Positions 23,840-33,606 of a DNA stretch of 64,000 nt are shown piece after piece (within the stretch, counting starts at the first letter, position 1; each line of letters starts with the position of its first letter). The notes under the pieces were generated by a model that saw only the letters and a program-made list of their open reading frames with translations, ran no database searches and was not told the origin of the DNA. This stretch comes from Adiantum capillus-veneris. Lineage: Eukaryota > Streptophyta > Polypodiopsida > Polypodiales > Pteridaceae. A program made the position numbers and the translations under genes. The DNA lies in contig CM043944.1 in the NCBI GenBank assembly GCA_014529385.2, positions 82,202,384 to 82,266,383 on the forward strand, read 5' to 3'.

Positions 23840-24704
23840 ATGTCTAACGGCTTCAGTCATATTCTCACTGAGAAGCTTGAGAAAAGTAACTACCCTTCAT
23901 GGAAGAATAACTAATTTCCTAAAAGGAAAAGGTTATTGGGACTATGTAGAAGGAGACAATGAAAAGGAACCAGAGATTCCCAAGGCAAATGCTACAGTAG
24001 AACAAAGAAAAGCTTTGAGGGACTGGCAACAAGGCCAAAGCAAAGTGATGTATTGGCTTTCTATGAGTATCACAGATGGCATAATGGGCTATCTACAGGA
24101 TGCTGAAACCCTTGCCATTGCATGGAAAAACTTAGGCAGAGTGTTCGAGGTGAACACCAAGTCCAGGAAGCTTCAACTAAAGTCGAAGCTAAATCAGGTT
24201 AAGAGGAACAACCTCTCCATCAATGATTATGCCTTGAAGATCAAGAGTATCATTGAGGCTCTTGGATCTATTAAAGTCTCAGTGGAAGACGATGACATTG
24301 TCCGTGCATGCTTGGATGGTCTAGGAGATGAGTATGTACATTTCAGGTCTTCCATGAATACAAGAGACGACATCCCCGTGTTCCAAGATTTGATTTCTAT
24401 GCTTATTTTTGAGGAGAAGAACCTTGGTCTTGACACATCTTCTTCTCGTGGCAGAAATAGGTCTGAACAGGCCTTCTATTCTAACTCCAACATAGGTAGA
24501 GGTCGTGGTTGAGGCCCAAGTGGTTGCAGGGGACAATTTTGAGAAGGTCAATTAAATCAAAACAATACAGGTGGCAGGGGAAACCAGTCTCAAGGCAGGG
24601 GGAGTCAAAGAGGTCGTGGTGAAGGATCAAGCAGGCGGCAACATACTGCAGATAGCAGAGAATGTTGGACTTGTGGTGAAAGAGGTCACATGTCATGTGA
24701 TTGT
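23840..24704 (+). pseudogene. Copia gag with zinc knuckle
   Basis: The likely start is ATG at 23840. That frame meets a stop at about 23912, and the remaining gag continues in another frame (the frame of position 23733), so a small indel lies near 23905. The capsid region includes NFLKGKGYWDYVEG, QGQSKVMYWLSMSITD and LQLKSKLNQVKRNNLSINDY. A glycine/arginine-rich tail has TGA stops at 24510 and 24540. A CCHC knuckle, CWTCGERGHMSCDC, is at 24663-24704. Gag would form the particle that packages element RNA. Confidence 0.85.
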
Positions 24705-25238
24705 CCAAAGGGAAAAGCAAGTGGAAAGAGAGAACAGGGTAACTATGCATCTACTAGCAGAGATGCAAATGACAGCAAAAGCGAGCGCATATTTGTTATG
24801 CAGCATGTAATGAATAAAATGACTGCAGAGAATTCCACCCAAGATGATGTTTGGTATGTGGATCCATGTGCCTCTAATCACATGACGTCTCGTGGAGAGT
24901 GGTTTAGAGATATGCGCAAACCAGATGTGTCAGGCTATGTGCAGAGAGGAGATGACACAACTCACCCCATTGCTCATGTAGGGGACATACCTCTAAATAC
25001 AAAGAGTGGGAAATCAAAGCACTTAGCAGATGTACTTCATGTCCCAAACATTACAAAGAATCTTGTTTCTATTGGACAAATGGTTGAGCAGGGTTTGCAA
25101 GTTTGTTTCAATCCGAATGGCTGTTATGTAGAAGATTTCCAGAATGGTTGTAAGCTGATCACAGAGGGGAAATGTGTGGGCAGAATGTTTATGCTGAATG
25201 TAGACATGCCTGAGGTAAAAGCTGCATTATTTGCATAG
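24705..25238 (+). pseudogene. Copia protease
   Basis: The active-site segment reads WYVDPCASNHMTS. Copia proteases normally have D-[S/T]-G-A before the S-N-H-M block, so D-P-C-A is a changed catalytic motif. The flap/dimer part follows, with HVPNITKNLVSIGQM. The frame is open from the zinc knuckle and closes at a TAG at 25236, which looks like a changed CAG codon. In order it lies after gag and before integrase. Confidence 0.85.
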
Positions 25239-26219
25239 GGCACAAGTGTTGTGGCTGATGTTGACATTTGGCACAAACGCATTGGCCATGTCAATGAGCA
25301 AAGATTACACAGCATGCAATCAAAATAGATTGTAAAAGGTTTGCCCAAATTCAAGGTGGATGGTATGCATAAAGTGTGTGTAACATGCCAGTTTGGAAAA
25401 CAGTCAAAGGGCTCATTCCCACATGAGCGCAATGTATGTAAAAAGCCACTTGAGGTGGTGCACATAGATGTTTGGGGTCCAACCAATACTGCAAGTATAC
25501 ATGGTTGCAGGTATTATGTCTCTTTCATTGATGACCATACAAGGAAAGTATGGGTCTACTTCATGCGTAACAAAAGTGAAGTGTTTGGTCACTTCCAGGA
25601 CTTCAAAGTCATGATTGAGAAGGAGACAAATATGCAAATCAAGACATTGAGGTCAGATGGAGAGGGAGAGTACTTCTCCAACAATTTTTTAGATTTTCTA
25701 TGAATGCATGGTATACGCAGGCAGTTTACATGCAGATATACTCCACAGCAGAATGGCGTCGCAGAAAGGAAAAACAGGCACATTGCAGAGGTTGCACGTG
25801 CATTGATGAATGAGAAGAACATGCCTCATCATTTCTGGGCTGAAGATGTAAATACAGCTGTGTACATTATGAACAGGACACCTACAACTGCGGTGCATGA
25901 TGTAACACCTGAGGAAAAGTTTACAGGTACAAAGCCTGATTTGGCACACTTGAAAGTGTTTGGATGCATAGCTTACGTGCATGTACCAGATGAGTTTCGT
26001 AGGAAATTGGATCCTAAAGCAGAGAAATGTATTCTTGTGGGATATTCCCTTGAACAAAAGGGGTACATGTGCTAAAATCCTACTACACAAGAATTATGAG
26101 TGAGCAGAGATGTAGTCTTTGATGAGATGAGCAGCTGGTACAGTAATGCACATGGCACTATTGGGGCTGATGTAAAAGATGATGTGGTTGTACAAAATGT
26201 GAGGCCATAGTAACAGGTT
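25239..26219 (+). pseudogene. Copia integrase
   Basis: An HHCC zinc domain (WHKRIGHV, then CVTCQFGKQSKGSF) is interrupted by a TAG at about 25326. The catalytic core has the D-D-E triad: HIDVWGPT, LRSDGEGEY and NGVAERKNRH. A GKR-like C-terminal segment follows (KVFGCIAYVHVP). Stops at 25701, 26073, just after 26090 and near 26208 split it. All pieces lie in one frame, so the damage is by substitutions, not indels. Confidence 0.9.
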
Positions 26220-28142
26220 TTGAGTGGACCACAAGATTCCTCTTCTCGTGGCTCTGTTGAGAAGCCGTGGAATGGTAGACTACGTACGCAGGTTACTCCA
26301 CCAGCAAGTACAAGGAATGTATCACAAAAAGGAAAGGAAAAGTTTGATGAACCTCCCTTTATGGCTGATGCATCATCAGTTTTTTCACATGTAGACATGG
26401 ATTTAGATGGTTTTGAACAAAGTCTTGATGAGGAATTTGGAATTCCGGCTGTCAGGACACCTGGTGTAAGGAAAGTAGAAGAAGATGCTAGAGGGCAAAG
26501 GAGTGACCCAGGACCGCGCAGATCTAACAAAGTCAGAAATCCAGTTCAGAAATTGACTTATGATGGGTATCTAGCGCATCACGAAGACTACATGGCTAAG
26601 GTGATACAGGATGTGGAGCCCACATGTTTTGAGGATGCAGTTGGAAATGTGCATTGGGATGATGCAATGAATGAAGAGATGGCTGCATTGGAAGCAAACG
26701 ACACATGGGAGTTGGTGCCATTGCCAAGTGGCAAGAAATCTATTGGCGGTAAATGGGTGTATAAAACCAAGCATAAGGTTGATGGTAACATTGAGCGTCA
26801 CAAGGCAAGGCTGGTCGGAAAGGGTTATGCACAGACGTATGGCATAGACTATGAGGAGACCTTTGCTCCAGTGGCAAAGATGACGACTGTGAGAGCTGTC
26901 ATAGTAGTGGCTGCATCTAGAGGAAGGATTATGCATCAAATGGATGTAAAGAATGCCTTCTTGAATGGTGAGTTGCAAGAGAAAGTGTATATGGATCAGC
27001 CACCTGGTTATGTCTATCCAGGTTACCCAGATTATGTATGTAGACTTCTCAAAGCTTTGTATGGTTTGAAGCAGGGCTCTAGAGCATGGTATGATAGGAT
27101 TGCCAAGTATCTTGTCAGTATTGGGTTTACGAGAGCTCATGCTGATCATTCACTCTATGTACGTGAGAGTGATGTGGGGATTGTGGTCATTACCATATAT
27201 GAAGATGACCTTATTATTGTGGGTGACAATGCTATGGAGATTGACCATGTGAAGGGTCTTCTCAAACAGGAGTTTGAAATGAAATATTTGGGCGAGTTGC
27301 GCTACTTTCTTGGCATTGAGGTGATCAGGACTCCGGAGGGTGTATGGATGTCACAGAGACAATATGCTTTGGACATGTTGTCAAAGTATGGTATGGCTGA
27401 TTGTAAGCCAATTTCTATTCCTTTGGATGTGAATGCAAAGCTGAGTGCAGAGAAGGGTGATGTTGTTGAGGATGTCAATATGTACAGGAAGATTGTGGGT
27501 AGTCTAATCTACTTGACTATCACGAGGCCAGACTTGAGCTACACAGTAGGCTTGGAGAGTAAGTTCATGCAGCTTCCGAGGAAGCCGCATTTGGATAGAA
27601 TACGACGCACACTTCGGTATGTGCAAGGGACTCTTGACTACGCATTGTTCTATGTATCAGATGCGCCATTAGCATTGTATGGGTATACAGATGCAGATTG
27701 GGCAGGTAGCATTGTTGATAGGAGATCTACGAGTGACTTCATGTTCTCTTTTGGGAGTGCTGTTGTTACTTGGAGCAGCAAAAAGCATCCTACGGTTGCT
27801 TTATCGAGCACAGAGGCCGAGTACAGAGGTGCAGCAGTTGCGGCGTGCGAGGTAGCTTGGCTACGCACATTACTTGAGGACTTGGGAGTGCAGGTGGACC
27901 AGCAGATTGTCATCCATTGTGACAACCTCAGCAACATGCAGTTGGCTAGGAACCCAGTGTTTCATGCCGAGACCAAGCACATAGAGGTCCATTACCACTA
28001 CGTTCGAGAGCGAGTGTTGGCGGGCGACATCGACTTGGTCTATGTCAGCACAGAGGAGCAGATAACGGATATCTTTACCAAGGCCCTCGGAGCTGAGAAG
28101 CTTCGACGTTTCCGGACTATGCTTGGACTCTGGGACATGTAG
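26220..28142 (+). pseudogene. Copia reverse transcriptase and RNase H
   Basis: The longest open frame in the window, 640 codons. The reverse transcriptase has the copia signature YKTKHKVDGNIERHKARLVG, then QMDVKNAFLNGEL and YGLKQGSRAWYDR. The catalytic box reads YEDDLIIVG, with Glu where Val is usual. The RNase H shows YTDADWAGS, SSTEAEYRG and IHCDNLSNM, so D-E-D are all kept. It ends at TAG 28140-28142, just before the polypurine tract. Its openness contrasts with the broken gag-protease-integrase upstream. Confidence 0.95.
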
Positions 28143-28147
28143 AGCTC

Positions 28148-28156
28148 TAGGGGGAG
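28148..28156 (+). promoter_or_regulatory. Copia polypurine tract
   Basis: TAGGGGGAG directly before the 3' LTR, the usual second-strand primer. Confidence 0.85.
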
Positions 28157-28478
28157 TGTTGAGATATCGAGCTCTATATCTTGAGCTGGCATCCACTACG
28201 GGTCTTGGCCACTTACGTCATTTACTCACTGGCGCGTTAGGTGACCAACACGGAGGATCTCTGCCAGTGATTCTACAGCTGGACTACACTTATAGTGCCA
28301 GCCTAGTACGCTTCTAGTGAGTTCACACTTAGTGACCGCATGTACATATGTGCTACTTTTCAGCTTTAGCACTTAGTCATTTTGTGCTCTCTTTCCTAAG
28401 AAGAAGAAGAAGAAGCTTTCCATCTCTGTGTGCTTTGTGTTTGTCTTGTGTAGCTCTCTTGCATCCTCATTCTTTACA
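28157..28478 (+). repeat. Copia 3' LTR
   Basis: 322 bp, TGTTGAGATATCG to TTCTTTACA. It matches the 5' LTR with about 13 substitutions and one extra AGA unit. Confidence 0.95.
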
Positions 28479-28483
28479 GTTTC

Positions 28484-29081
28484 AACTTGATAGAACCCAC
28501 CACTGGAACATCTTGTAGCTTCTCTCTAGCTATAGCATCTGCTTCTTGATATTCTGCTTGAGGGACATGATGTAATTGTACAACTTGAAACTTCTCTAAA
28601 AGTTTCTTAACATTGGGCAGATGGCCTAGCACGCTATGATTTTTACAAGCCCAAGTTCCTTATATTTTTTTTATTAAAAGCATGGCATCACCAAATACAT
28701 TTATCCGTTGAATACCTTGTGTCACACACCACTCTAACCCAAGAGTTAAGGCTGCATATTCTACTTTATTGTTGGAGTGGGAATCCAAGAGATATCGAAT
28801 TGCTTGTAGAAGTTGACAATGCCTATGGCATCTTTGTCCACTATCCTATTATAGGCTCCATCAAAGAAAAGAGAGTGATACCTCTCTATCTTAGGGACTT
28901 CCAACACATGTTCTACTTCTTTGTCACTTGTATTGATCTTTAGCTTCTTTTCATAGTGGCGATGAGTGAGAATGCCTCCTAGACTAGCTCTTGTGGAGCT
29001 CTCCACTTGCATTGTGTAGTCAAACTCTTGCAACCTTCTGAGCCATTTGGAAATCCTAGAAGAAACATCCATGTGCTGCAT
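28484..29081 (-). pseudogene. E1 tandem RNase H domains
   Basis: The first RNase H ends at SKWLRRLQEFDYTMQVE. After a short linker comes a second RNase H-like fold with a full set of acidic residues: YHSLFFDGAYNR (Asp), NNKVEYAAL (Glu), VFGDAMLL (Asp) and YQEADAIAR (Asp). An additional RNase H is characteristic of the Tat lineage of plant gypsy elements. A TAG in the second domain shows decay. The sequence reads straight on into the integrase frame at 23226 once the copia element is left out. Confidence 0.8.
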
Positions 29082-29594
29082 TACATCAGGAAATACTTCT
29101 TCATTGTTAAGATTATGAATGGTCTAGACAATAAATAAGAGCAAAATTTGGTGGTTGCAAACATTAATGCAAGTCCATGTGCTCCACTACCATGTATCCC
29201 TTTTCTGTTGGAGTCATCATGCGACTCAAGAAGTAGATATGACACATGAAAGAAGTTTGAGGATCTTTTTGATCAATACCGGCCCAAGTGTGTCATTTCC
29301 CACAGTAGGGTTTACATAAAATGGCTCGTCCCACTATGGAGGTGCAATAATGGTAAGTGAGGCTAGAATTTGTTTTACCTCGTGAACTTTTGTTCATTTT
29401 CTTCACTCCAAGTGAATATCTCTTGATGGTTAGCTTGTTGTAAAGGGAGAACCACTTGAGAGAGCAGGTGAATGAACCTACTCAAATACCTCACCTTTTG
29501 AAGAAAAGAGACCACTGCTTTGTTGTGGCGGAAGAGGTCAAAGCCACCAAGGCGTGAAACTTGCTTGGGTTAGCTTCAATTCCCTTGGCAGAGA

Positions 29595-30400
29595 TCACAT
29601 GGCCAAGAAGAGTAACTTTGCTTTCACCAATGTGGCATTTCTCCACGTTAAGTTGGCCACCCAAAGCTTGCAGCCTAGTTTGACCTTAATAAACTTTTGC
29701 CAAATGAAGAGGTGGGAACTATAGATAAAAAAGTCATCAATAAAAACACGGATTGATTTTCCAAAGAATGGTTGAAAAACAAATGTCACAGCACTAAAAA
29801 GTGGCTGGAGCATTGGTGAGAGCAAAAGTCATAGCTCTATAAGCAAAACATTCCCATGGTGTGATGAAGGTTGTCTTCTTTTGATCTTCTTCGGTGATGC
29901 TAATTTGAAAGTAGCCTGAGTATCCATCACATACCGTGTAGCACTCATGTCCTGCTACCTCATTGAGAATTTCATCTTGACAACGAAGAGGAAAATGGTC
30001 CCTCTTTGTGGCTGCATTAAGGGGCTTGTAATCAACACAAACCCTCCACTTACCATTCTTCTTTGGTGTGACTACCACTGGAGAAACCCACCCTAAGTCT
30101 TCAATAGGATAGATGAAACCTGCTTCTAGGAATTACCTCTTTGAAAAGGGCGTCTTGTTGAATTACTCCTAGCCTCTTGAGCTTCTTCACTACAGGTTTA
30201 CTTCCCTCCTTGAGCTTAATGTGATGTTGAACTACTGTGATACCAGTGATTTTATCATATTCATCAATGAACAATGTGGTAAAATTACTTAGCATCAAAA
30301 TATAATATTCATGCTCCTTCCCACACAACTCACTAGAGAGTAGTTCATGTAGCTTACTTGCTTCGACCAGAGGTTGTATACCTAGTATCTCCCCTTGGTT
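29595..30400 (-). pseudogene. E1 reverse transcriptase
   Basis: Three frames cover it (from 30328, 30078 and 29825), so at least two frameshifts. The central frame contains KKNGKWRVCVDYKPLNAATK, then VCDGYSGYFQI and TPWECFAYRAMTFALTNAPA. The catalytic box, in the next frame, reads VFIDDFFIYSS, with F-I-D-D in place of Y-x-D-D. The order and wording match Ty3/gypsy. The thumb after 29595 is worn. Confidence 0.85.
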
Positions 30401-30640
30401 TGATGATGATGCATCAGGCTACTCCATCTTCTTAGGGTCCTTGAGTATGACCCATCACCTCAATGCTACTGTCACTTTCTTCGGTCATTCTTGACTCCTC
30501 CTCTGAAGTGGTTGAAGAGCCACTACTAGAAAACTCATCCCCAAAGGTTTCTAGATCCATGTCACGTTGCTGACCTATCTTCATGTCCTAAAGTATTGAC
30601 TTCCCTTTGGCATCCTTCATTTGGATTATGACGGTGTCCC

Positions 30641-30916
30641 AATCCTACTTCGCTCTCATAGCCATAATTCAGGCCTCCCTAGAATGATAGGATAGCCTTC
30701 CCCTTTGTGTGGCATGGCAAAGATGTCCACATCTACCTCGGTGTTGAACCCCTTTATCCTAACTGCATTTATAACACCAATCCTACTTCGCTCTCATAGC
30801 AATAATTCAGGCCTCCCTAGAATGATAGGATAGCCTTCCCCTTTGTGTGGCATGGCAAAGATGTCCACATCTACCTCGGTGTTGAACACCTTTATCCTAA
30901 CTGCATTTATAACACC
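30641..30916. repeat. 138-bp tandem duplication in the E1 protease
   Basis: Two nearly identical units (aatcctacttcgctctcata...) start at 30641 and 30779. They differ at only a couple of bases, so the duplication is recent relative to the element. The length is a multiple of three. Confidence 0.93.
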
Positions 30917-31084
30917 AACACATTGAGCTTTTACATTATTTACCATTTTGGCTCGGTATGGTGCCGGCCTACTCACCTCTAAGCCCAAATGTTGCATCAT
31001 TTTTTCACTCATGATGCATATTTGTGCGCCACCATTGATGTAGATATTGGAGATGTGTTTCCCTTTGATGTGAACATCCATCAC
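30641..31084 (-). pseudogene. E1 protease with internal duplication
   Basis: The active-site segment reads IYINGGAQICIMSEKMM; the first residue of the D-G-G-A motif is Asn, so catalysis is probably lost. The flap/dimer segment is EGYPIILGRPELLL. A 138-bp direct repeat (30641-30778 and 30779-30916) duplicates the C-terminal 46 codons without shifting the frame. Confidence 0.75.
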
Positions 31085-31689
31085 TGGTAGTATGTCATCT
31101 AGATTCCTCCCAGAGATAGACCCAGCTATCTTTGGATTTGGTCATTTCGTGCTAACCATCTTTGTCCATTGTCTCCTCATCCTAGGTGCTAGGTGGAGTA
31201 ATTGGGGCCAGGTGATTTCTGGGCCCGGCACAAAAACATCTTGAACCAAATCATATGGTTTAGAACATTCACACAGAGAGAAATCTACAATGTCAATTCT
31301 ACGTTGTCACTTGGATGGTTTTTTGCTAGATTCCCATTTAGTTTTCATCTTATCTTCCTTTTGGAAAGATTCACCATGTCTAGCACGCTTTACACCCATG
31401 GAATCTACTCCTTTAACTTTTCATTTTCCTTTGTCCTTCTCTTTGACACACTGTTCTACCTTCACATTTCCCTTAGTTTCAGATTGATGACACTCATTGC
31501 TTGGTTTCCAGAGGTTGAATGAGAGGTTGCGATGGTGGTGGTGGTTGTACTGGCATTCGAAGGATTTGGACCGGTGGAATCAACTCTGGTTTCCTGGGTG
31601 GTGGTGGCCTTGCCGTTGGTGGAGAAATTTGATTCTACCTTACTCCTCTATTGAAGTTCTACCTTTTTGGATGAGGGCATTACTACATG

Positions 31690-32465
31690 CCATGGTCGTC
31701 CTCTCCACAGTTGTAACAATGGTAATCTTGATTCTGTCTTCAGTGCCCTCTTCTTTGTTCTAGATTTCTAGCAGGTGCATGCCCTTGTTGTACTAGATGT
31801 ACTGAAATATTCTCTAATTGGTTGGTGATGCGATTGAGCAGGTCTTGTTGATCTTCAACCGGTTCCTATGGTTGATTCCTCTGGACGGCTGCTGTAGGTG
31901 CGGCTAGGTGTGGTTGGGCCCTACCCGGTTCCTCTTCCTCGATAGTCCTGGCTTGTAGATGCAAGTTCTTATCTTTAAGGTGGGCTACTTGAACTGCTAC
32001 CTCATATATAGCAGGAGACCTTCCCTTCACCTTTTCTTTAAGAATTGGCCATAAACTAGCCACAAATCGGTCTTTCTTTAGGAAACTGGGTGCCCCTCCA
32101 CCCTCCCTCGGCGATGCAACCCATCGTCCCCATAGATCCACGAACTATGATTCATATGTTGCATATTCAACCATGCTTCCTTGCTTCAACTCCATCAGCA
32201 ATTGCCACAAATTTTTGGATGTGGTGCCTTCTCCAAAGCGCCTTAAAAATGATGCTCTTAGCAAGTCCCACCTCTCCTTGGTGGCTTGCACCAAGGCATT
32301 GTACCACGATCTTGCTTCCACTTTCATTAACAGTGGAAAAATACGCAGACATGAAGCATTAGCATCCCTTCCAAAGACGACACATGCTATTTCAAGATTA
32401 TCTAAGAAATCCAAAGTACCTTCCCCAACCTTATCCATGAAGATTGGGAAGGAAATGTTTGCCAT
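31690..32465 (-). pseudogene. E1 gag with zinc knuckle
   Basis: The start MANISFPIFMDKVGEGTLDF lies 92 nt after the small type A ORF. The core includes RIFPLLMKVEARSWYNAL and RWDLLRASFLRRFGEG. One in-frame TAG near 32142 separates it from a continuation with SFLKKDRFVASLWPILKEKV. A CCHC knuckle, CYNCGEDDHG followed by stops and a final Cys, lies near 31690-31740. The start of gag resembles the partial gag at 63934. Confidence 0.8.
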
Positions 32466-32557
32466 TGCAAAACAAGATTTCCAAACTCTTTTTCTTTTCT
32501 TAAATACAAGTAACTTAGCGGCTTATAGAGTCTTTCTTACAAGGTTGGGTGGATAGA

Positions 32558-32770
32558 TCAAAACAAGATGAAAATTAAAACATTAAAGGAGTGATGGTAA
32601 TCTAACAAATGGAGGATAATGGGATTTTGGGAGCTAAGGATCTCTCCTAGCATTGTAGCACCAAACAAGAACACAATCTTTTGCTGATAGAAGATCTTCA
32701 TATCCACATATATATGTACATGCATGTGCTGAAAAAATCTAAATGGAAAAAAGGTTGGTCCGTTATCCAT
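32558..32770 (-). CDS. Small leader ORF, type A, of E1
   Basis: A 70-residue frame directly upstream of gag. It is homologous to 56624-56842 and 63332-63547: shared pieces include MDNGP, QQKIVFLFGA, GEIL-S-NPIIL and a C-terminal FILF. It has no signal peptide, zinc site or known motif. The hydrophobic/basic pattern suggests an alpha-beta fold, not a membrane protein, which is inference. Its survival as an open frame inside an otherwise frameshifted element is notable. Function unknown. Confidence 0.75.
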   Translation of the reverse strand: MDNGPTFFPFRFFQHMHVHIYVDMKIFYQQKIVFLFGATMLGEILSSQNPIILHLLDYHHSFNVLIFILF

Positions 32771-33586
32771 GATGTACAGAGTGTAGAGTACTCACCTATA
32801 CCCTTACCATGCCGGTGTTGACAAGTCGGCACATCCACAGGAGGTCATTGCCCTTCATAGGCTCCACCTTCCCTTCATTGCTCAGCACGTATAGAGTGAC
32901 GGCTACGTGTTTGACCACTCCTAGCCTTTTAGCTAGCAACAGCTGCAAGTAGTTATCATAATTGTCTCATTGCATTAATTCCACACCATTTAATTGTAGC
33001 TCCTCTTCGGCCCACTAGGTTTCACTTGTGGTAGACAGTTTCTTCGGGATGAGTTACACGAGGAGAGAAGGAAGGCCCTCTACCCGCCTTCCAAAATAGT
33101 GATGACAATAGCCAAACCACTCTTCTCTAGGGCATGGAAACCTCTTTATCACCTCCACTTTGGGATTGTCGACACTTTTATTTTCAGATTCCTTGGGGAA
33201 GAGAGGTTTTACTAACCTCTTTCCTTCCTTAATATGGATGATTTCTTCGCAGTGGACGTTGATGTAGAGGATTTTTGCTTCTCGTTTACTTCCATTGATG
33301 GCACTCATTGATAGAGTGTGGTGGGTGACAGCAATGAGAGCAGCCTCCAGCCCTCCCTCTAGTGGCTCTTGATTCACGGTTAGAATGAGAGATGTGAGAT
33401 GGAGAACTTACTTCTTGGATGTTGACGATGGTGTATCCTAGTAGCAACACTTCAATGAAGGCTCTTAGAGCTTCTTCAATTTCTTCCCCATCCATTCTGC
33501 AATTGGAGAATTTCTGTAGCTACTCGTCCATGGTCAACGATGTGCATCGTCTTCAGTGTTGTAAACTGAAGGTCATTGCAAAGCCC
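32771..33586 (-). pseudogene. E1 leader with broken ORFs of unknown function
   Basis: Between primer site and the small ORF lie frames from 33495 and 33377 and an unlisted stretch near 32990-32800 that reads LQLLLAKRLGVVKHVAVTLY. Together they look like one or more worn leader proteins. No domain is recognised. They are not of the A/B type seen elsewhere. Confidence 0.4.
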
Positions 33587-33604
33587 TCCTCCGTGGGGGC
33601 ACCA
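33587..33604 (-). promoter_or_regulatory. E1 primer-binding site, family X type
   Basis: The minus strand reads TGGTGCCCCCACGGAGGA, two bases inside the LTR end. The same sequence with one difference follows the LTRs at 56312 and 63277. The cognate tRNA is not assigned. Confidence 0.75.
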
Positions 33605-33606
33605 AA

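Larger units (their letters stand above)
23227..28478 (+). mobile_element. Complete-length Ty1/copia element inserted in E1
   Basis: LTRs of 319 bp (23227-23545) and 322 bp (28157-28478) begin TGTTGAGAT and end TTCTTTACA. The 5-bp target duplication gtttc lies at 23222-23226 and 28479-28483. Primer site, gag, protease, integrase, reverse transcriptase, RNase H and polypurine tract follow in copia order. By eye the LTRs differ by about 13 substitutions (around 4%), mostly transitions, plus one AGA unit. The coding region is broken by one frame change near gag start and by several in-frame stops, so this copy is not autonomous. Confidence 0.95.

Noticed and set aside
24321-27149. Minus-strand ORFs opposite the copia coding region, up to 192 codons
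   Set aside because: Shadow frames of the plus-strand gag, integrase and reverse transcriptase; no domain.
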